Assembly: GCA_016182605.1 (NCBI GenBank)
Contig: JACPGE010000071.1
Location: 1-64,000 of the forward strand
Source: Candidatus Hydrogenedentota bacterium
Lineage (GTDB): Bacteria > Hydrogenedentota > Hydrogenedentia > Hydrogenedentales > JAEUWI01
Length of the DNA stretch: 64,000 bases
Direction: 5' to 3'
Of the stretch, positions 36,720-46,377 are shown piece after piece. The notes under the pieces are model-generated. The model made no database searches. It saw only the letters and a list, made by a program, of their open reading frames with translations, and was not told the DNA's origin. Both the position numbers and the translations under genes were made by a program. Each line of letters opens with the position of its first letter. Position 1 is the stretch's first letter.

Positions 36720-38759
36720 CTATCCCACCGCCGCCACACTCGAAGCTCCCTTCTTCCCGTTCCCGGCTCGCGCGCCGTCCGCCCTCACCGCCTCACACCG
36801 GAAAAGACTCGCCCCAAAGGGCTCCAGCGCAATAACACCGTCGGCGGGGGCCGCCCCAAGCAGCGCCGTCACCGCTCCTGGCACGTGTACGCTGGCAGGC
36901 TCCCGGGTCAGATTGAGCACAAAGAGATAGCGCTCCCCTTCCTTTTCCCGCCAGCACACTTCCACGCCGGGAGGCGTCGGAAGCTCCGGAGCCACCTTCG
37001 CCTCGTTCAATACCTCCTTCAGGAAATGGTGATAGAACGCGCCGTCGCCGAAGCATCCGAAATACCACGCCGACCCCGCGCCATACTCGAAGCGCGACAG
37101 GGCCGGCAGACCGCGAAACAGACCGTCCGCGTACCACGCCTTGGCCTCCGCGCCATGCAGCAGCAACGCATCCGCCCAAACGCTCACGGTGTGGCAGACC
37201 CCCTCGATATCACACACGCTGGAGGTGGCCCCGCCAAGCGGATCGTAGTCCTCAACCTCGACGCCGCAGATCGCCGCCAAGGCCCCTGGCAGAGGCGCAT
37301 CCACACAAACATTCGCCCCATCCTTGAGCCCGCTCCGCGCACTGATAATCAACCGCCCCCCCGACTTCACATAGCGGCTCAACGTCTCCACCGCCGCCGC
37401 CTCGATCACACACCAGCTCGGCAGGATGAGCGCCCGGTAGCCCGACAGGTCGGCATCAATCGGCACGATATCCACATTGTGGCCAAGCTGCCGCAACGCC
37501 GTGTAATACCGGCCCGCCTGCTCCCAATACGCCAGCCCATCGGCCTGCGGTTGAATCTGCAGCGCGTAATGCTGATCGTATCCGTTGAGTATCGCTATCT
37601 CGCTGCGGACCACCGTGCCCGTCAGCGCATCGCGCACCGACGCAAACTCTCCCGCCAAGCGCCGCACTTCCCGGTACCGCCCCCGGGGCTCGCCGTCATG
37701 ATTCAAGATGCCGTGCCAGAATTGCTCCGCGCCAAACCGGCAACTGCGCCAGCGGAAAAACGTCACCGTGTCCGCGCCATGCGCCACCGCCTGCCATGCC
37801 CAGCAGCGCAACTGCGCATCCGGGATGCGCCGCCCCATCTTGGACCACCCCGCTATCCCGTTCTGCTGCTCCATCACCCAGAAGTTCTGCCGCTTGATCC
37901 CGCGCATCACGTCCGCCCCAAACCCCGCGCCACTCTCGCTCACCCACCATGGCGTATGCGGGTAGTTGTCCCACGACACCAGGTCCAGCGCTTCGCCCAA
38001 GGCGTAATAATCCATCGAATCATGCGTGCCCATGAAATTGTGCGTCACAAACTGGCGCGCCGTGTGCGCACGGATGATCTCGATCTGTTCCCGCTGAAAG
38101 GACACCGTCGCATCCGATTGGAACCGCCGGAAATCCAACTGCAGCGATGGATTGTGCGTGCTGTCGCACTTGGTCGCCCACGGCAGCGGCACCTGCCCCC
38201 ACGCCGTATACTCCTGGCTCCAGAATACTGTCCCCCAGGCCGCGTTCAACCTCGCAAGATCCCCATACTTGTCCCGCAGCCACTCGTGAAACCGGTGGTG
38301 GCAATGCGGACAATAACAAAGGTTCGCCGTAAACTCGTTGTCCGTTTGCCAGCCCACGACGGCCGCGGAGGACCCATAGTGCCGCGCCAGCGCCTCCACA
38401 ATAAACTGGCTGTGTATCCGCATCCCCGGATGATTCAAACACCGCTGCAAGCGCGTCCCAAATCCCAGCGGATACCGGCGCTCATCCATCGGATACAGGT
38501 CCGGAAACCGCTCGTGCAGCCACGCCGGCGGCGCCGCCGTCGGTGTGCCCAGCACCACCTCCATCCCGTACGCGGACAGAAGAGCCACGGCACGATCAAG
38601 CCATTCAAAATCGTACTTGCCCTCCTCGGGCTCCAAGCGGGACCAGGCGAATTCCGCAAGCCGCACCACCTGAATGCCGGCCGCCTGCATCAGCGCAGCA
38701 TCCCGCGCCCAACGCGATTCGTCCCAGTGTTCCGGATAATATGCCACGCCAATGCGCAT
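36720..38759 (-). CDS. GH42 beta-galactosidase
   Basis: A 679-aa cytoplasmic-type glycosidase with no signal peptide. The opening MRIGVAYYPEHWDESRWARD is diagnostic of GH42. The acid/base Glu142 is in WQTDNEF and the nucleophile Glu297 in WVMEQQNG. Four cysteines (Cys107, 148, 150, 153, with CYCPHC) match the zinc cluster typical of the family. A trimerisation and C-terminal domain follows. It cleaves beta-galactosides, or in some members alpha-L-arabinopyranosides. The start at MRIGVAYY is chosen over the 14 residues upstream because the family begins there. A 16-bp palindrome lies upstream and a LacI regulator gene sits beside it. Confidence 0.92.
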   Translation of the reverse strand: MRIGVAYYPEHWDESRWARDAALMQAAGIQVVRLAEFAWSRLEPEEGKYDFEWLDRAVALLSAYGMEVVLGTPTAAPPAWLHERFPDLYPMDERRYPLGFGTRLQRCLNHPGMRIHSQFIVEALARHYGSSAAVVGWQTDNEFTANLCYCPHCHHRFHEWLRDKYGDLARLNAAWGTVFWSQEYTAWGQVPLPWATKCDSTHNPSLQLDFRRFQSDATVSFQREQIEIIRAHTARQFVTHNFMGTHDSMDYYALGEALDLVSWDNYPHTPWWVSESGAGFGADVMRGIKRQNFWVMEQQNGIAGWSKMGRRIPDAQLRCWAWQAVAHGADTVTFFRWRSCRFGAEQFWHGILNHDGEPRGRYREVRRLAGEFASVRDALTGTVVRSEIAILNGYDQHYALQIQPQADGLAYWEQAGRYYTALRQLGHNVDIVPIDADLSGYRALILPSWCVIEAAAVETLSRYVKSGGRLIISARSGLKDGANVCVDAPLPGALAAICGVEVEDYDPLGGATSSVCDIEGVCHTVSVWADALLLHGAEAKAWYADGLFRGLPALSRFEYGAGSAWYFGCFGDGAFYHHFLKEVLNEAKVAPELPTPPGVEVCWREKEGERYLFVLNLTREPASVHVPGAVTALLGAAPADGVIALEPFGASLFRCEAVRADGARAGNGKKGASSVAAVG

Positions 38760-38868
38760 AAACAGCCCTTTGTCGCCCCGCTTCGGGGCCAGCCCGGCCA
38801 TACTCGGGAGCCTGGCCCGAAGCGTGGCCGCATTCTGAACGTATCATCAATTAAAAATATATCATAAT

Positions 38869-38884
38869 TTGAACTATAGTTCAA
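38869..38884. promoter_or_regulatory. Candidate operator of the GH42 gene
   Basis: TTGAACTATAGTTCAA is a perfect 16-bp palindrome in an AT-rich patch, 110 bp upstream of the GH42 start and 136 bp downstream of the LacI stop. Its half-site CTATAGTTCA recurs as CTATCGTTCA twice in the LacI promoter region at 40159 and 40193. Confidence 0.65.
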
Positions 38885-38951
38885 GTCTTTTTTTGAGCAA
38901 GCGATCTCCCGCGCGATATCTCCCCCGTGAGCCCCAGTACCCGCCTCGCGC

Positions 38952-39023
38952 CGGGCACGTATCACCGCGCTCCCGTTGTCCACGCGCTCACAGACCCTGC
39001 AGGCGGTGAAATGTGCGGGCTAA
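38952..39023. repeat. 3'-end inverted-repeat element, copy 3 (degenerate)
   Basis: Left arm 38952-38968 and right arm 39003-39019 pair at about 13 of 17 positions. On the minus strand the right arm reads TAGCCCGCACATTTCACC, where TAG is the stop codon of the LacI gene. It matches the elements at 74-138 and 48591-48666. Confidence 0.55.
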
Positions 39024-40051
39024 AGCCGCCGCACCGATTCGCGCTCTATCAGCGCGTGCTCCATGACGAACTGCACCGGTGCGCGGGAGTGTTCCCCAGA
39101 GATGACTTCAAGCAAAAGCTGGGCCGCCTTGATACCGATCTGGCAGGGAAAAATGGACAACGTCGTAAGGGGCGGCCCGAAGACCTCGCCCATGTCGATG
39201 CCGTCAAAACCCACCACACTCAGATCCCCGGGAATACGCAATCCAAGTTCATGCGCGGCCTTGTATACCCCCATGGCCACCATGTCGTTACAGCACACAA
39301 ACGCCGTGGGCCGCTGCTTGCGCCGCGAAAGCACTTTCAGCGCCGCGCTATAGCCATGCGCGGAAGTGTCGCCCGCGCGCACCGTCATCGATTCATGAAA
39401 ATCGATCTCATGCGACACCAGGCTCTCCACGAATCCCAGTATGCGCTCCTTGGCCGTCGCCGACCGGGCCGGGCCCGTAAGGCACGTGATCCGCGTATGA
39501 CCCTGGGATATCAGGTAGTCCGTGGCGTCCCGGCTGCTTTGCCGGTTGTCCCAGGTGATTGCGTGCGTGGGAATCCCCGGTGCATTCATGATTGTCACCA
39601 GCGGGTACCCCGCAAGCGCCACCTTCCGGATATGGTCTTCGTAGCGCTCCATTTCCCCCGCCGCCATGATGTAGCCCCGCAACTCATAGGTGCCCAAGCT
39701 CTCAAATGCAGCCACCCCCTCCTGAGGATGCACATCCGTGCCATGATGCAGCAGATGGTGAAATCCATTGGGCGCCAATACCGAATTGATGCCGGTAATC
39801 ACCTCGGTGTAAAAGGGATTGCTGATGTTCCCCACCACCACACCCACCATGCGGGACAGTTCCGCGATGAGGGACTTTTGCACAAGGCCATTCTGGTAGC
39901 CGTGCTGGCGCAACGCATCCAGCACCTTCTCCCGGGTCCGTTCGGTCACCCCGGGCTTGCCCTTCAACACTGCGAATACCGTCGTCCGCGAGACGCCGCT
40001 CAGATCCGCTATGTCTTTTGCTGTCAGTGTTTTAGGCAGTTCTTCGGACAC
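39020..40051 (-). CDS. LacI family transcriptional regulator (GH42 locus)
   Basis: A 343-aa regulator starting at a GTG (VSEELPKTLTAKDIAD). The helix-turn-helix (LTAKDIADLSGVSRTTVFAVLKGKPG, about 9-34) precedes a periplasmic-binding-protein-like domain (VGVVVGNISNPFYTEVITGI ... LSVVGFDGIDMGEVFGPPLTTL). It lies upstream of the GH42 beta-galactosidase in the same orientation. It is predicted to bind the palindrome at 38869 and its own promoter. Its stop lies at the edge of a dispersed inverted-repeat element. An effector such as galactose or allolactose-like sugar is a guess. Confidence 0.9.
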   Translation of the reverse strand: MSEELPKTLTAKDIADLSGVSRTTVFAVLKGKPGVTERTREKVLDALRQHGYQNGLVQKSLIAELSRMVGVVVGNISNPFYTEVITGINSVLAPNGFHHLLHHGTDVHPQEGVAAFESLGTYELRGYIMAAGEMERYEDHIRKVALAGYPLVTIMNAPGIPTHAITWDNRQSSRDATDYLISQGHTRITCLTGPARSATAKERILGFVESLVSHEIDFHESMTVRAGDTSAHGYSAALKVLSRRKQRPTAFVCCNDMVAMGVYKAAHELGLRIPGDLSVVGFDGIDMGEVFGPPLTTLSIFPCQIGIKAAQLLLEVISGEHSRAPVQFVMEHALIERESVRRL

Positions 40052-40158
40052 AGATTCGCAGCCCTTTCAGCGACTTCGCACCCTTATCGTACACGCGCCC
40101 CGGCGGCGGCGTCAACTCATGATACGATTCCCTCCGCCTGTTCCAAATCAGTTCTTGA

Positions 40159-40202
40159 CTATCGTTCACTTTTATGATTTAATCAAACCACGCTATCGTT
40201 CA
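40159..40202. promoter_or_regulatory. Paired half-site repeats in LacI promoter region
   Basis: CTATCGTTCA occurs at 40159-40168 and 40193-40202, 34 bp apart, in an AT-rich stretch upstream of the LacI gene. It differs by one base from the half-site of the palindrome at 38869. This suggests autoregulation. The 34-bp spacing is about three helical turns. Confidence 0.5.
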
Positions 40203-40299
40203 TCTTGAGCCGCGCACGGCGGCGCGCCAAAGCGTTCTCAACCGGATCCCGCACACAGTCCGGTGAGCGCTTGAGAGTTCAGGGCTGTTTGGGTTTGAC

Positions 40300-40315
40300 T
40301 TGGCACTTATATTGG
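40300..40315 (+). promoter_or_regulatory. Possible sigma-54-type promoter
   Basis: TTGGCACTTATATTGG has the -24 element TGGCAC and a -12 element at the right spacing, with one change (TTGG instead of TTGC). It would give a short leader before the AGGAGGG ribosome-binding site of the gene at 40346. The match is imperfect and no other strong sigma-54 site was noticed nearby. Confidence 0.35.
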
Positions 40316-40345
40316 CTTCAAAGTGTGAACAGGAGGGAAAACGTG

Positions 40346-41686
40346 ATGAAAAGGCTGCAGGTTTTGGGAACCATCATTATGCTCTGGAGCGCAAGCTCCT
40401 TTGCAGGCACGGTCATTTTCGGCGGGACCGCCGGAGATACCGATCAGCAACTCGCAGGCGCCTCGGGCACGTGGGCCTACCATGCCGACAGCATCGGCGT
40501 CGGCGTATCGGATTTTGGATTCGTCAGTTCGGACAACCTCACGGCGCTCGGTACGCCGGCCTTGGAAGATCTGGGCTCGCTGACCATTCTCCTCACCGCG
40601 CCCGTGACCGAGTCGCCCGATGGCGCCGAATATTACGAAGACTACTGGGACATCAACTTGGGACCCATCGAAATCGCACTCTCGAACTACGGGGGCAGCA
40701 CCCCCACCTATGCCTTCGTAAAGATCGGCAATGCCGGCGCGGGGGAAGTCACCACGCCGGTAATGGGCGTCCGCGCCGAGATCGTCGCCGATGACCTGGT
40801 CGTATCGAGCACGCCGGATGGTGCCAACTGGACCAGCTTCGCCACCTTCGATCTGGACAGCCTGCCCAATGGCGTTACCCGCACCGACGTGTGCGATGGA
40901 GATTTCTTTTTCTATTCCACGAAGTTCCCGCCAACCTATGTGCCTGCCGAGGAACTCTGCGAGTTCAGTTGGACCTCCACCGCGTTCGCGTCCGACGTGA
41001 ATGATCCCGGTGCAGCCTGCACCTTCGACAGCGGCGAAGGGGAGGGCGAGGGCGAAGGGGAAGACACCTGCTTCGAAGACAATCTCGCCGCCCTCAATTT
41101 CGATGGCTTCGCGGACTACATGGCCACCTCCGCATTCCATCCCGAATACGACGCCGAATTCTCCAGCGGCGATCCCCTCACCGCAGACGGCGACTACAAC
41201 GGCATCTATGACCGCTATGAGTTCGCCCTCCTTGCCCAGGCCATGTGCGGCAACCCCGCCATTGCCGCCAGCTACGCCGCCAACCTCGAACTCTATGCCG
41301 CCACCTGGTTCGGCTGCTGCGGACCCGTCGAAAATGGCGGCGCCGCCATGGAAACCATCAGCACCGAAGGCGCCTCCTTCGTGAACACCTGGCTGGGCAC
41401 CTACGGTAACGGACCCTATGCCAGCGCAAAAGCCGCCGGCGAACCCCTCGCCGCGGACGGCGACTACGACAATGACGGCCTCTCCAATCTCGACGAATTC
41501 AACGCCGTCATCACTGCGGGGGGCGATCCGGCCCTCTTCGCACAGGCCGCATCCGACCCCAGCCCCTTCTGGGCAGGCAACCCCGCATTGCCCACCGTGG
41601 ATCTCACGGGGCTGGCCGCGGCAGCGCTCCTGCTGGGAGCGGCAAGCTACCTGATCATGCGCCGGGCAACGCGCGCCCGGAACTAG
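40346..41686 (+). CDS. Exported surface protein with (GE)n linker and C-terminal sorting-like signal
   Basis: A 446-aa secreted protein of unknown role. Signal peptide MKRLQVLGTIIMLWSASSFAG; AGGAGGG upstream fixes the start. Residues about 20-225 form a novel globular domain. A short linker GEGEGEGED (about 230-238) separates it from a helical region with two dockerin- or EF-hand-like loops (LTADGDYNGIYDRYEF and LAADGDYDNDGLSNLDEF). The C-terminus LPTVDLTGLAAAALLLGAA plus MRRATRARN is a hydrophobic helix with a basic tail, like a protein-sorting signal. A similar tail ends the protein at 46378. A strong hairpin terminator follows. Confidence 0.8.
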   Translation: MKRLQVLGTIIMLWSASSFAGTVIFGGTAGDTDQQLAGASGTWAYHADSIGVGVSDFGFVSSDNLTALGTPALEDLGSLTILLTAPVTESPDGAEYYEDYWDINLGPIEIALSNYGGSTPTYAFVKIGNAGAGEVTTPVMGVRAEIVADDLVVSSTPDGANWTSFATFDLDSLPNGVTRTDVCDGDFFFYSTKFPPTYVPAEELCEFSWTSTAFASDVNDPGAACTFDSGEGEGEGEGEDTCFEDNLAALNFDGFADYMATSAFHPEYDAEFSSGDPLTADGDYNGIYDRYEFALLAQAMCGNPAIAASYAANLELYAATWFGCCGPVENGGAAMETISTEGASFVNTWLGTYGNGPYASAKAAGEPLAADGDYDNDGLSNLDEFNAVITAGGDPALFAQAASDPSPFWAGNPALPTVDLTGLAAAALLLGAASYLIMRRATRARN

Positions 41687-41730
41687 AGCCCTTACGCGGG
41701 CCTCCACGCGCCCGAAGACCTCTCCCTGGC

Positions 41731-41764
41731 AAGGGCCTCCGGTTTCGACAAACCGGGGGCCCTT
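41731..41764 (+). terminator. Hairpin terminator after surface protein gene
   Basis: AAGGGCCTCCGGTTT (41731-41745) pairs with AAACCGGGGGCCCTT (41750-41764), with one mismatch in fifteen and a four-base loop, 45 bp past the stop. Confidence 0.75.
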
Positions 41765-41815
41765 CCCTATGGCCACGGCCCTCAGACACTCCCGGCACAA
41801 ACAGAAACGGACACC

Positions 41816-43630
41816 ATGACCACCGCGCATTCCTCAACCGCACGCCGCCACAAGCGCCGCCCTGCATACCTGCCCCGCCTTGCCATGGGCGCCCTGGGGC
41901 TGCTCGCCTGTGCGCTCCTCCTGGCGCCTCCCTGCCACGCGCAAGATTTCTACTCCATCGCAGAAGAGAACGGTGTGTGGTGGCTGCGCACCCCCGCGGG
42001 CATCCCCTTCTACTCCATCGGTGTGAACTGCGTCGACCTGGGGGATGAGGCACGGCACGGCGCCAACGATGCGCGCTACCGCTACCAGAAATTCTATCCC
42101 AGCGTGGACGCCTGGACCATCGATGCGATCGCCCGGCTGCAATCCTGGAACTTCAACACCATCGGCGGATGGTCCAATGCAAAGCTCTCGGGAAAGGGAC
42201 TGCCCGATACCCCCGTGCTCCATTTGGGCGCCTCCGCCAATGTGCATTGGGAAGACCCCTTCGCCGCAGACTTCCAAACCGCCGTGGATCGACTCGTCGA
42301 CAACCTGGTCCGCCCGCGGGCAAACGACCCCCATCTCCTCGGCTGGTTCACCGACAATGAACTGGGCTGGTATCCGGAAACGCTCTTCTACGGCTACTTC
42401 AAGTATCCGCCGGAAAACCAGACCCGCCAGGTCTTGGTGAAAATGCTGCGCGAACACTATGACGCCAACTTCGCCACGCTGCGCCGCGATTTCACGCCCA
42501 CGGACGCGGATTCCTTCGACGCCCTCGCCAAGGGCGGCCTGCTGCACCTGAGGCCAGGCACAAAAGGCCGCCAAATAATCCAGGACTTTGCCGCGGCACT
42601 GGCCGCGCGATACTATCGGGTCGTGCACGATGCCTTGCGCAGGGTCGATCCCAACCACCTCATTCTGGGCGACCGCTACAACGGACACTATCCCATCGCC
42701 GTCGCCCAAGCGGCGGCCCCCTACGTGGATCTCATCTCCACCAACGCAAGCTTCGCCGATCGCGAAGACGGCGCCCTCCACCCCTTCTTCCTCAACACCC
42801 TCCACCGTGCCACGAAAAAACCCGTGCTGATTTCCGAATACTACAGCGCGGCCATGGAAAACCAGAGCGATAACCGCAACGCTTCGACCACCGCCTTCAC
42901 CACGGTGCAAACACAGGCAGAGCGCACGCTCGTCTTCGAAAACACCTTCCGCTCCCTCGCCGCCTTGCCCTTCATGGTCGGCGCGCACTGGTTCCAGTTC
43001 TACGATGAACCCCCAGAAGGACGCGCCGATGGCGAAGACTTCAATTTCGGGCTCGTGGACATCCACAACGCGCCCTATCCCCTCCTTAGCGCCTCCATGA
43101 CCGCCCTGCAGGGAGACATCCTCGCCCTCCACGCGGCCGCCCAGCCCCTGCGCCCGCGCGATGCCATCGCCGTGCCCGAGGCGCCGTCGAACCCCTTCCT
43201 GAGCCTCTCGGGCTGGGCCAAAGCGCAAGGCTATGTGCCATACAACTCGGAACTCTCCATCGGGGACCTCTACGCCTGCCAGGACCCGGACTTTCTCTAT
43301 CTCGGGCTGCGCGCAGACGATTATATGGACCCCTCCATATACAAAAACGGCAAAGTACCGCCCGAGGACCTCATGACCTGGCAATTCCGTGTCAGCGGCA
43401 TGGATGCGCCCGTCGAAGTGCGCTTCGGGCAGGCATCCTCATTCACCTGCAACAACGGCGCCGTGCGCGTCCGCCATTTCGACCGGGGCATGCGCCAGTC
43501 CATGATCGCCGCCATCCCCCGGGCCCTCTTCTCCCCCACGGCAGAAAAGCCCGTGCTGCTCAAAAGCACCGTGCGCGGCTACGCCCGCTGCCCGGAAGTG
43601 CAATGGGAGGCCGTACTGCAACTGCCGTGA
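41816..43630 (+). CDS. Secreted clan GH-A glycosidase, GH50/agarase-like
   Basis: A 604-aa secreted enzyme. The signal segment (about 20-43, ALGLLACALLLAPPCHA) is followed by a (beta/alpha)8 barrel. The acid/base Glu182 is in FTDNELGWY, at the end of strand 4. The nucleophile Glu341 is in VLISEYYSAAM. DPNHLILGDRYNG and GAHWFQFYDEPPEGR are further barrel landmarks. This arrangement resembles GH50 beta-agarases and related unclassified enzymes. The C-terminal region (about 450-600, SIGDLYACQDPDFLYLGLRADD) is beta-rich and could be a carbohydrate-binding domain. Substrate is probably an algal or plant galactan; not proven. Confidence 0.8.
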   Translation: MTTAHSSTARRHKRRPAYLPRLAMGALGLLACALLLAPPCHAQDFYSIAEENGVWWLRTPAGIPFYSIGVNCVDLGDEARHGANDARYRYQKFYPSVDAWTIDAIARLQSWNFNTIGGWSNAKLSGKGLPDTPVLHLGASANVHWEDPFAADFQTAVDRLVDNLVRPRANDPHLLGWFTDNELGWYPETLFYGYFKYPPENQTRQVLVKMLREHYDANFATLRRDFTPTDADSFDALAKGGLLHLRPGTKGRQIIQDFAAALAARYYRVVHDALRRVDPNHLILGDRYNGHYPIAVAQAAAPYVDLISTNASFADREDGALHPFFLNTLHRATKKPVLISEYYSAAMENQSDNRNASTTAFTTVQTQAERTLVFENTFRSLAALPFMVGAHWFQFYDEPPEGRADGEDFNFGLVDIHNAPYPLLSASMTALQGDILALHAAAQPLRPRDAIAVPEAPSNPFLSLSGWAKAQGYVPYNSELSIGDLYACQDPDFLYLGLRADDYMDPSIYKNGKVPPEDLMTWQFRVSGMDAPVEVRFGQASSFTCNNGAVRVRHFDRGMRQSMIAAIPRALFSPTAEKPVLLKSTVRGYARCPEVQWEAVLQLP

Positions 43631-43632
43631 AC

Positions 43633-43668
43633 AAAAAAACCAGGCCGCCGCGCCTGCTAACAGCCTGG
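43633..43668 (-). terminator. Rho-independent terminator of the aminotransferase gene
   Basis: Read on the minus strand: CCAGGC (43668-43663) and GCCTGG (43645-43640) form the stem, followed at once by a run of seven T (43639-43633). It lies 23 bp past the aminotransferase stop. Confidence 0.8.
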
Positions 43669-43690
43669 ATCGTGAAAATGATTCTGTAGT

Positions 43691-44875
43691 CTAGCTTTCG
43701 TAAACCTGCAGGGCCGCCTTCACCGCAACGCCCGGGTTGATGGATGCGCCCATGCGGCCAAGCACGCTCTCAAGCGCCGTGAGGCACAGCACCACATTCT
43801 TCTTCTGCGAGGCATGGCCCATAAGACCGATGCGCCACACCTTCCCCGCGCCCGCGCCAAGGCCCGCGCCAATCTCCAGGCTGTACTCATTCAGGAGCGC
43901 CGTGCGCACCGGCGCATCCTCGATCCCTTCCGGAATGCGCACCACGTTGAGCTGGGGCAACCGCGCTTCAAGCGCCACCGGCAGTTCGAGTCCCATCGCC
44001 TCAAGCCCCGCCTTCAGCGCGCCGTGATTCCGCGCATGCCGCGCCCACGCCGCCTCCAATCCTTCCTCCTGCAACATCACCAGCGCTTCATGCAGCCCGT
44101 AGAGCGCGTTGATCGGCGCCGTGTGGTGATAGGCCCGCTTCGCCTGGCCACTCCCCCAGTAGCCCATCACCAAGGTCTGGTCCAGGAACCAGCTCTGCAC
44201 CTTCTTCGCCCGGCCCTTGATCTTCTCCACCGCCGCGGGCCCGAAAGTCACTGGCGAAAGACCCGGCGTGCACGACAGACACTTCTGGCTGCCGGAATAC
44301 ACCGCGTCCAGGCCCCACTCATCCACGCGCAACGCTACCCCCCCCAGCGATGTCACCGTGTCCGCAATTACCAGCGCACCGCGCTGCTTCGCCAGCGCCG
44401 CTATCCCCTGCGCGTCGCTCCGCGCACCCGTCGCCGTCTCCGCATGCACAAACGCAACGATCCGCGTGTCCGGATGCGCCTTCAACGCATCCTCCACCTT
44501 CTGAAGCTCCACCGGGCTGCCCCACGCATCTTCCACCACCACGGGCACCCCGCCGCAACGTTCCACATTCTCCAGCATCCGCGTGCCAAAGACGCCATTG
44601 TTGCAGACCATCACCTTGTCCCCGTGCTCCACCAGATTCGCAAAACAGCATTCCATGCCCGCCGATCCCGGAGCCGATATCGGTATCGTCATCGCGTTCT
44701 TCGTCATGAACGCATACTGCAACAATTGCTTCATCTCATCCATCATCCGGATAAACTCCGGATCGAGATGCCCCAGCGTCGGCCGCGAAAGCGCCGCGAG
44801 CACCCGCGGGTGAATGTCCGACGGGCCAGGCCCCATAAGCGTCCGAATCGGCGGGGTAAACGAAGTGATACTCAT
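43691..44875 (-). CDS. Class V aminotransferase (alanine-glyoxylate / serine-pyruvate type)
   Basis: A 394-aa pyridoxal-phosphate enzyme. The N-terminal family signature is LMGPGPSDIHPRVLAALSRPTLGHLDPEF. The cofactor lysine lies in SGSQKCLSCTPGLSPVTF (about 195-212), preceded by VIADTVTSLGGVALRVDEWGLDAVY. It interconverts alanine/glyoxylate or serine/pyruvate; the exact donor is unresolved. The start is the ATG with GGAG upstream rather than the GTG just before it. A classical terminator follows. Confidence 0.93.
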   Translation of the reverse strand: MSITSFTPPIRTLMGPGPSDIHPRVLAALSRPTLGHLDPEFIRMMDEMKQLLQYAFMTKNAMTIPISAPGSAGMECCFANLVEHGDKVMVCNNGVFGTRMLENVERCGGVPVVVEDAWGSPVELQKVEDALKAHPDTRIVAFVHAETATGARSDAQGIAALAKQRGALVIADTVTSLGGVALRVDEWGLDAVYSGSQKCLSCTPGLSPVTFGPAAVEKIKGRAKKVQSWFLDQTLVMGYWGSGQAKRAYHHTAPINALYGLHEALVMLQEEGLEAAWARHARNHGALKAGLEAMGLELPVALEARLPQLNVVRIPEGIEDAPVRTALLNEYSLEIGAGLGAGAGKVWRIGLMGHASQKKNVVLCLTALESVLGRMGASINPGVAVKAALQVYES

Positions 44876-45246
44876 CACGGATCTCCAATGCTTGATTGCG
44901 TTACAGGGGACAGGCCAGCGAACGCACAGTATAAACCGGGTTGCAGGGGTGTGTCATCCTGGACACCAGAATCACACAAGGGCCCGCCACCTTCACTCTC
45001 CAATACCCCCTTGTGCCTTCGCCCTCCCTCCGGTACCTCTACTCCTTCCTGTTCCTGTTCCTGTCGTCCTTGTTGTCCTTGTCGTTTTGTTGTTCTTGCT
45101 GCCGTTGCATCTCGTGCGCTATCCGCGCCTTAACCTCAAACCATACCAATCCCAACAAGAACACAATATATGGCTAATTGTGTTCACACAGCGATCCCCT
45201 AAGCTCCTCCCTTGTGCGCCCACTACCCCAAGCGGAGAACATCGCC
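44876..45246. other. Divergent intergenic region with pyrimidine-rich tract
   Basis: A 371-bp spacer. Positions 45036-45115 on the + strand are almost pure pyrimidine, made of TTCCTG, TCCTTG and TTGTTG units. An inverted repeat lies at 45159-45185. No gene is supported: the open frame over the tract encodes only Leu/Ser/Cys/Phe low complexity. Confidence 0.55.
45159..45185. promoter_or_regulatory. Inverted repeat upstream of DUF1559 pseudopilin
   Basis: GAACACAAT (45159-45167) and ATTGTGTTC (45177-45185) are perfect inverted copies separated by nine bases. The element lies 61 bp before the pseudopilin start and 283 bp before the divergent aminotransferase. It could be an operator or a leader hairpin. 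Confidence 0.5.
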
Positions 45247-46300
<1,054 letters not shown>

Positions 46301-46377
46301 TCCCAAAATTGCAATGCAGTTCCGGCGCTGTGCGGCGGCCGGACTTGGGGTATACAAAAAAACGAAGGAGTGGAAAC

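Noticed and set aside
45001-45180. Small open frame over the pyrimidine tract
   Set aside because: Encodes only Leu/Ser/Phe/Cys low complexity and ends at an inverted repeat; better read as a non-coding tract.
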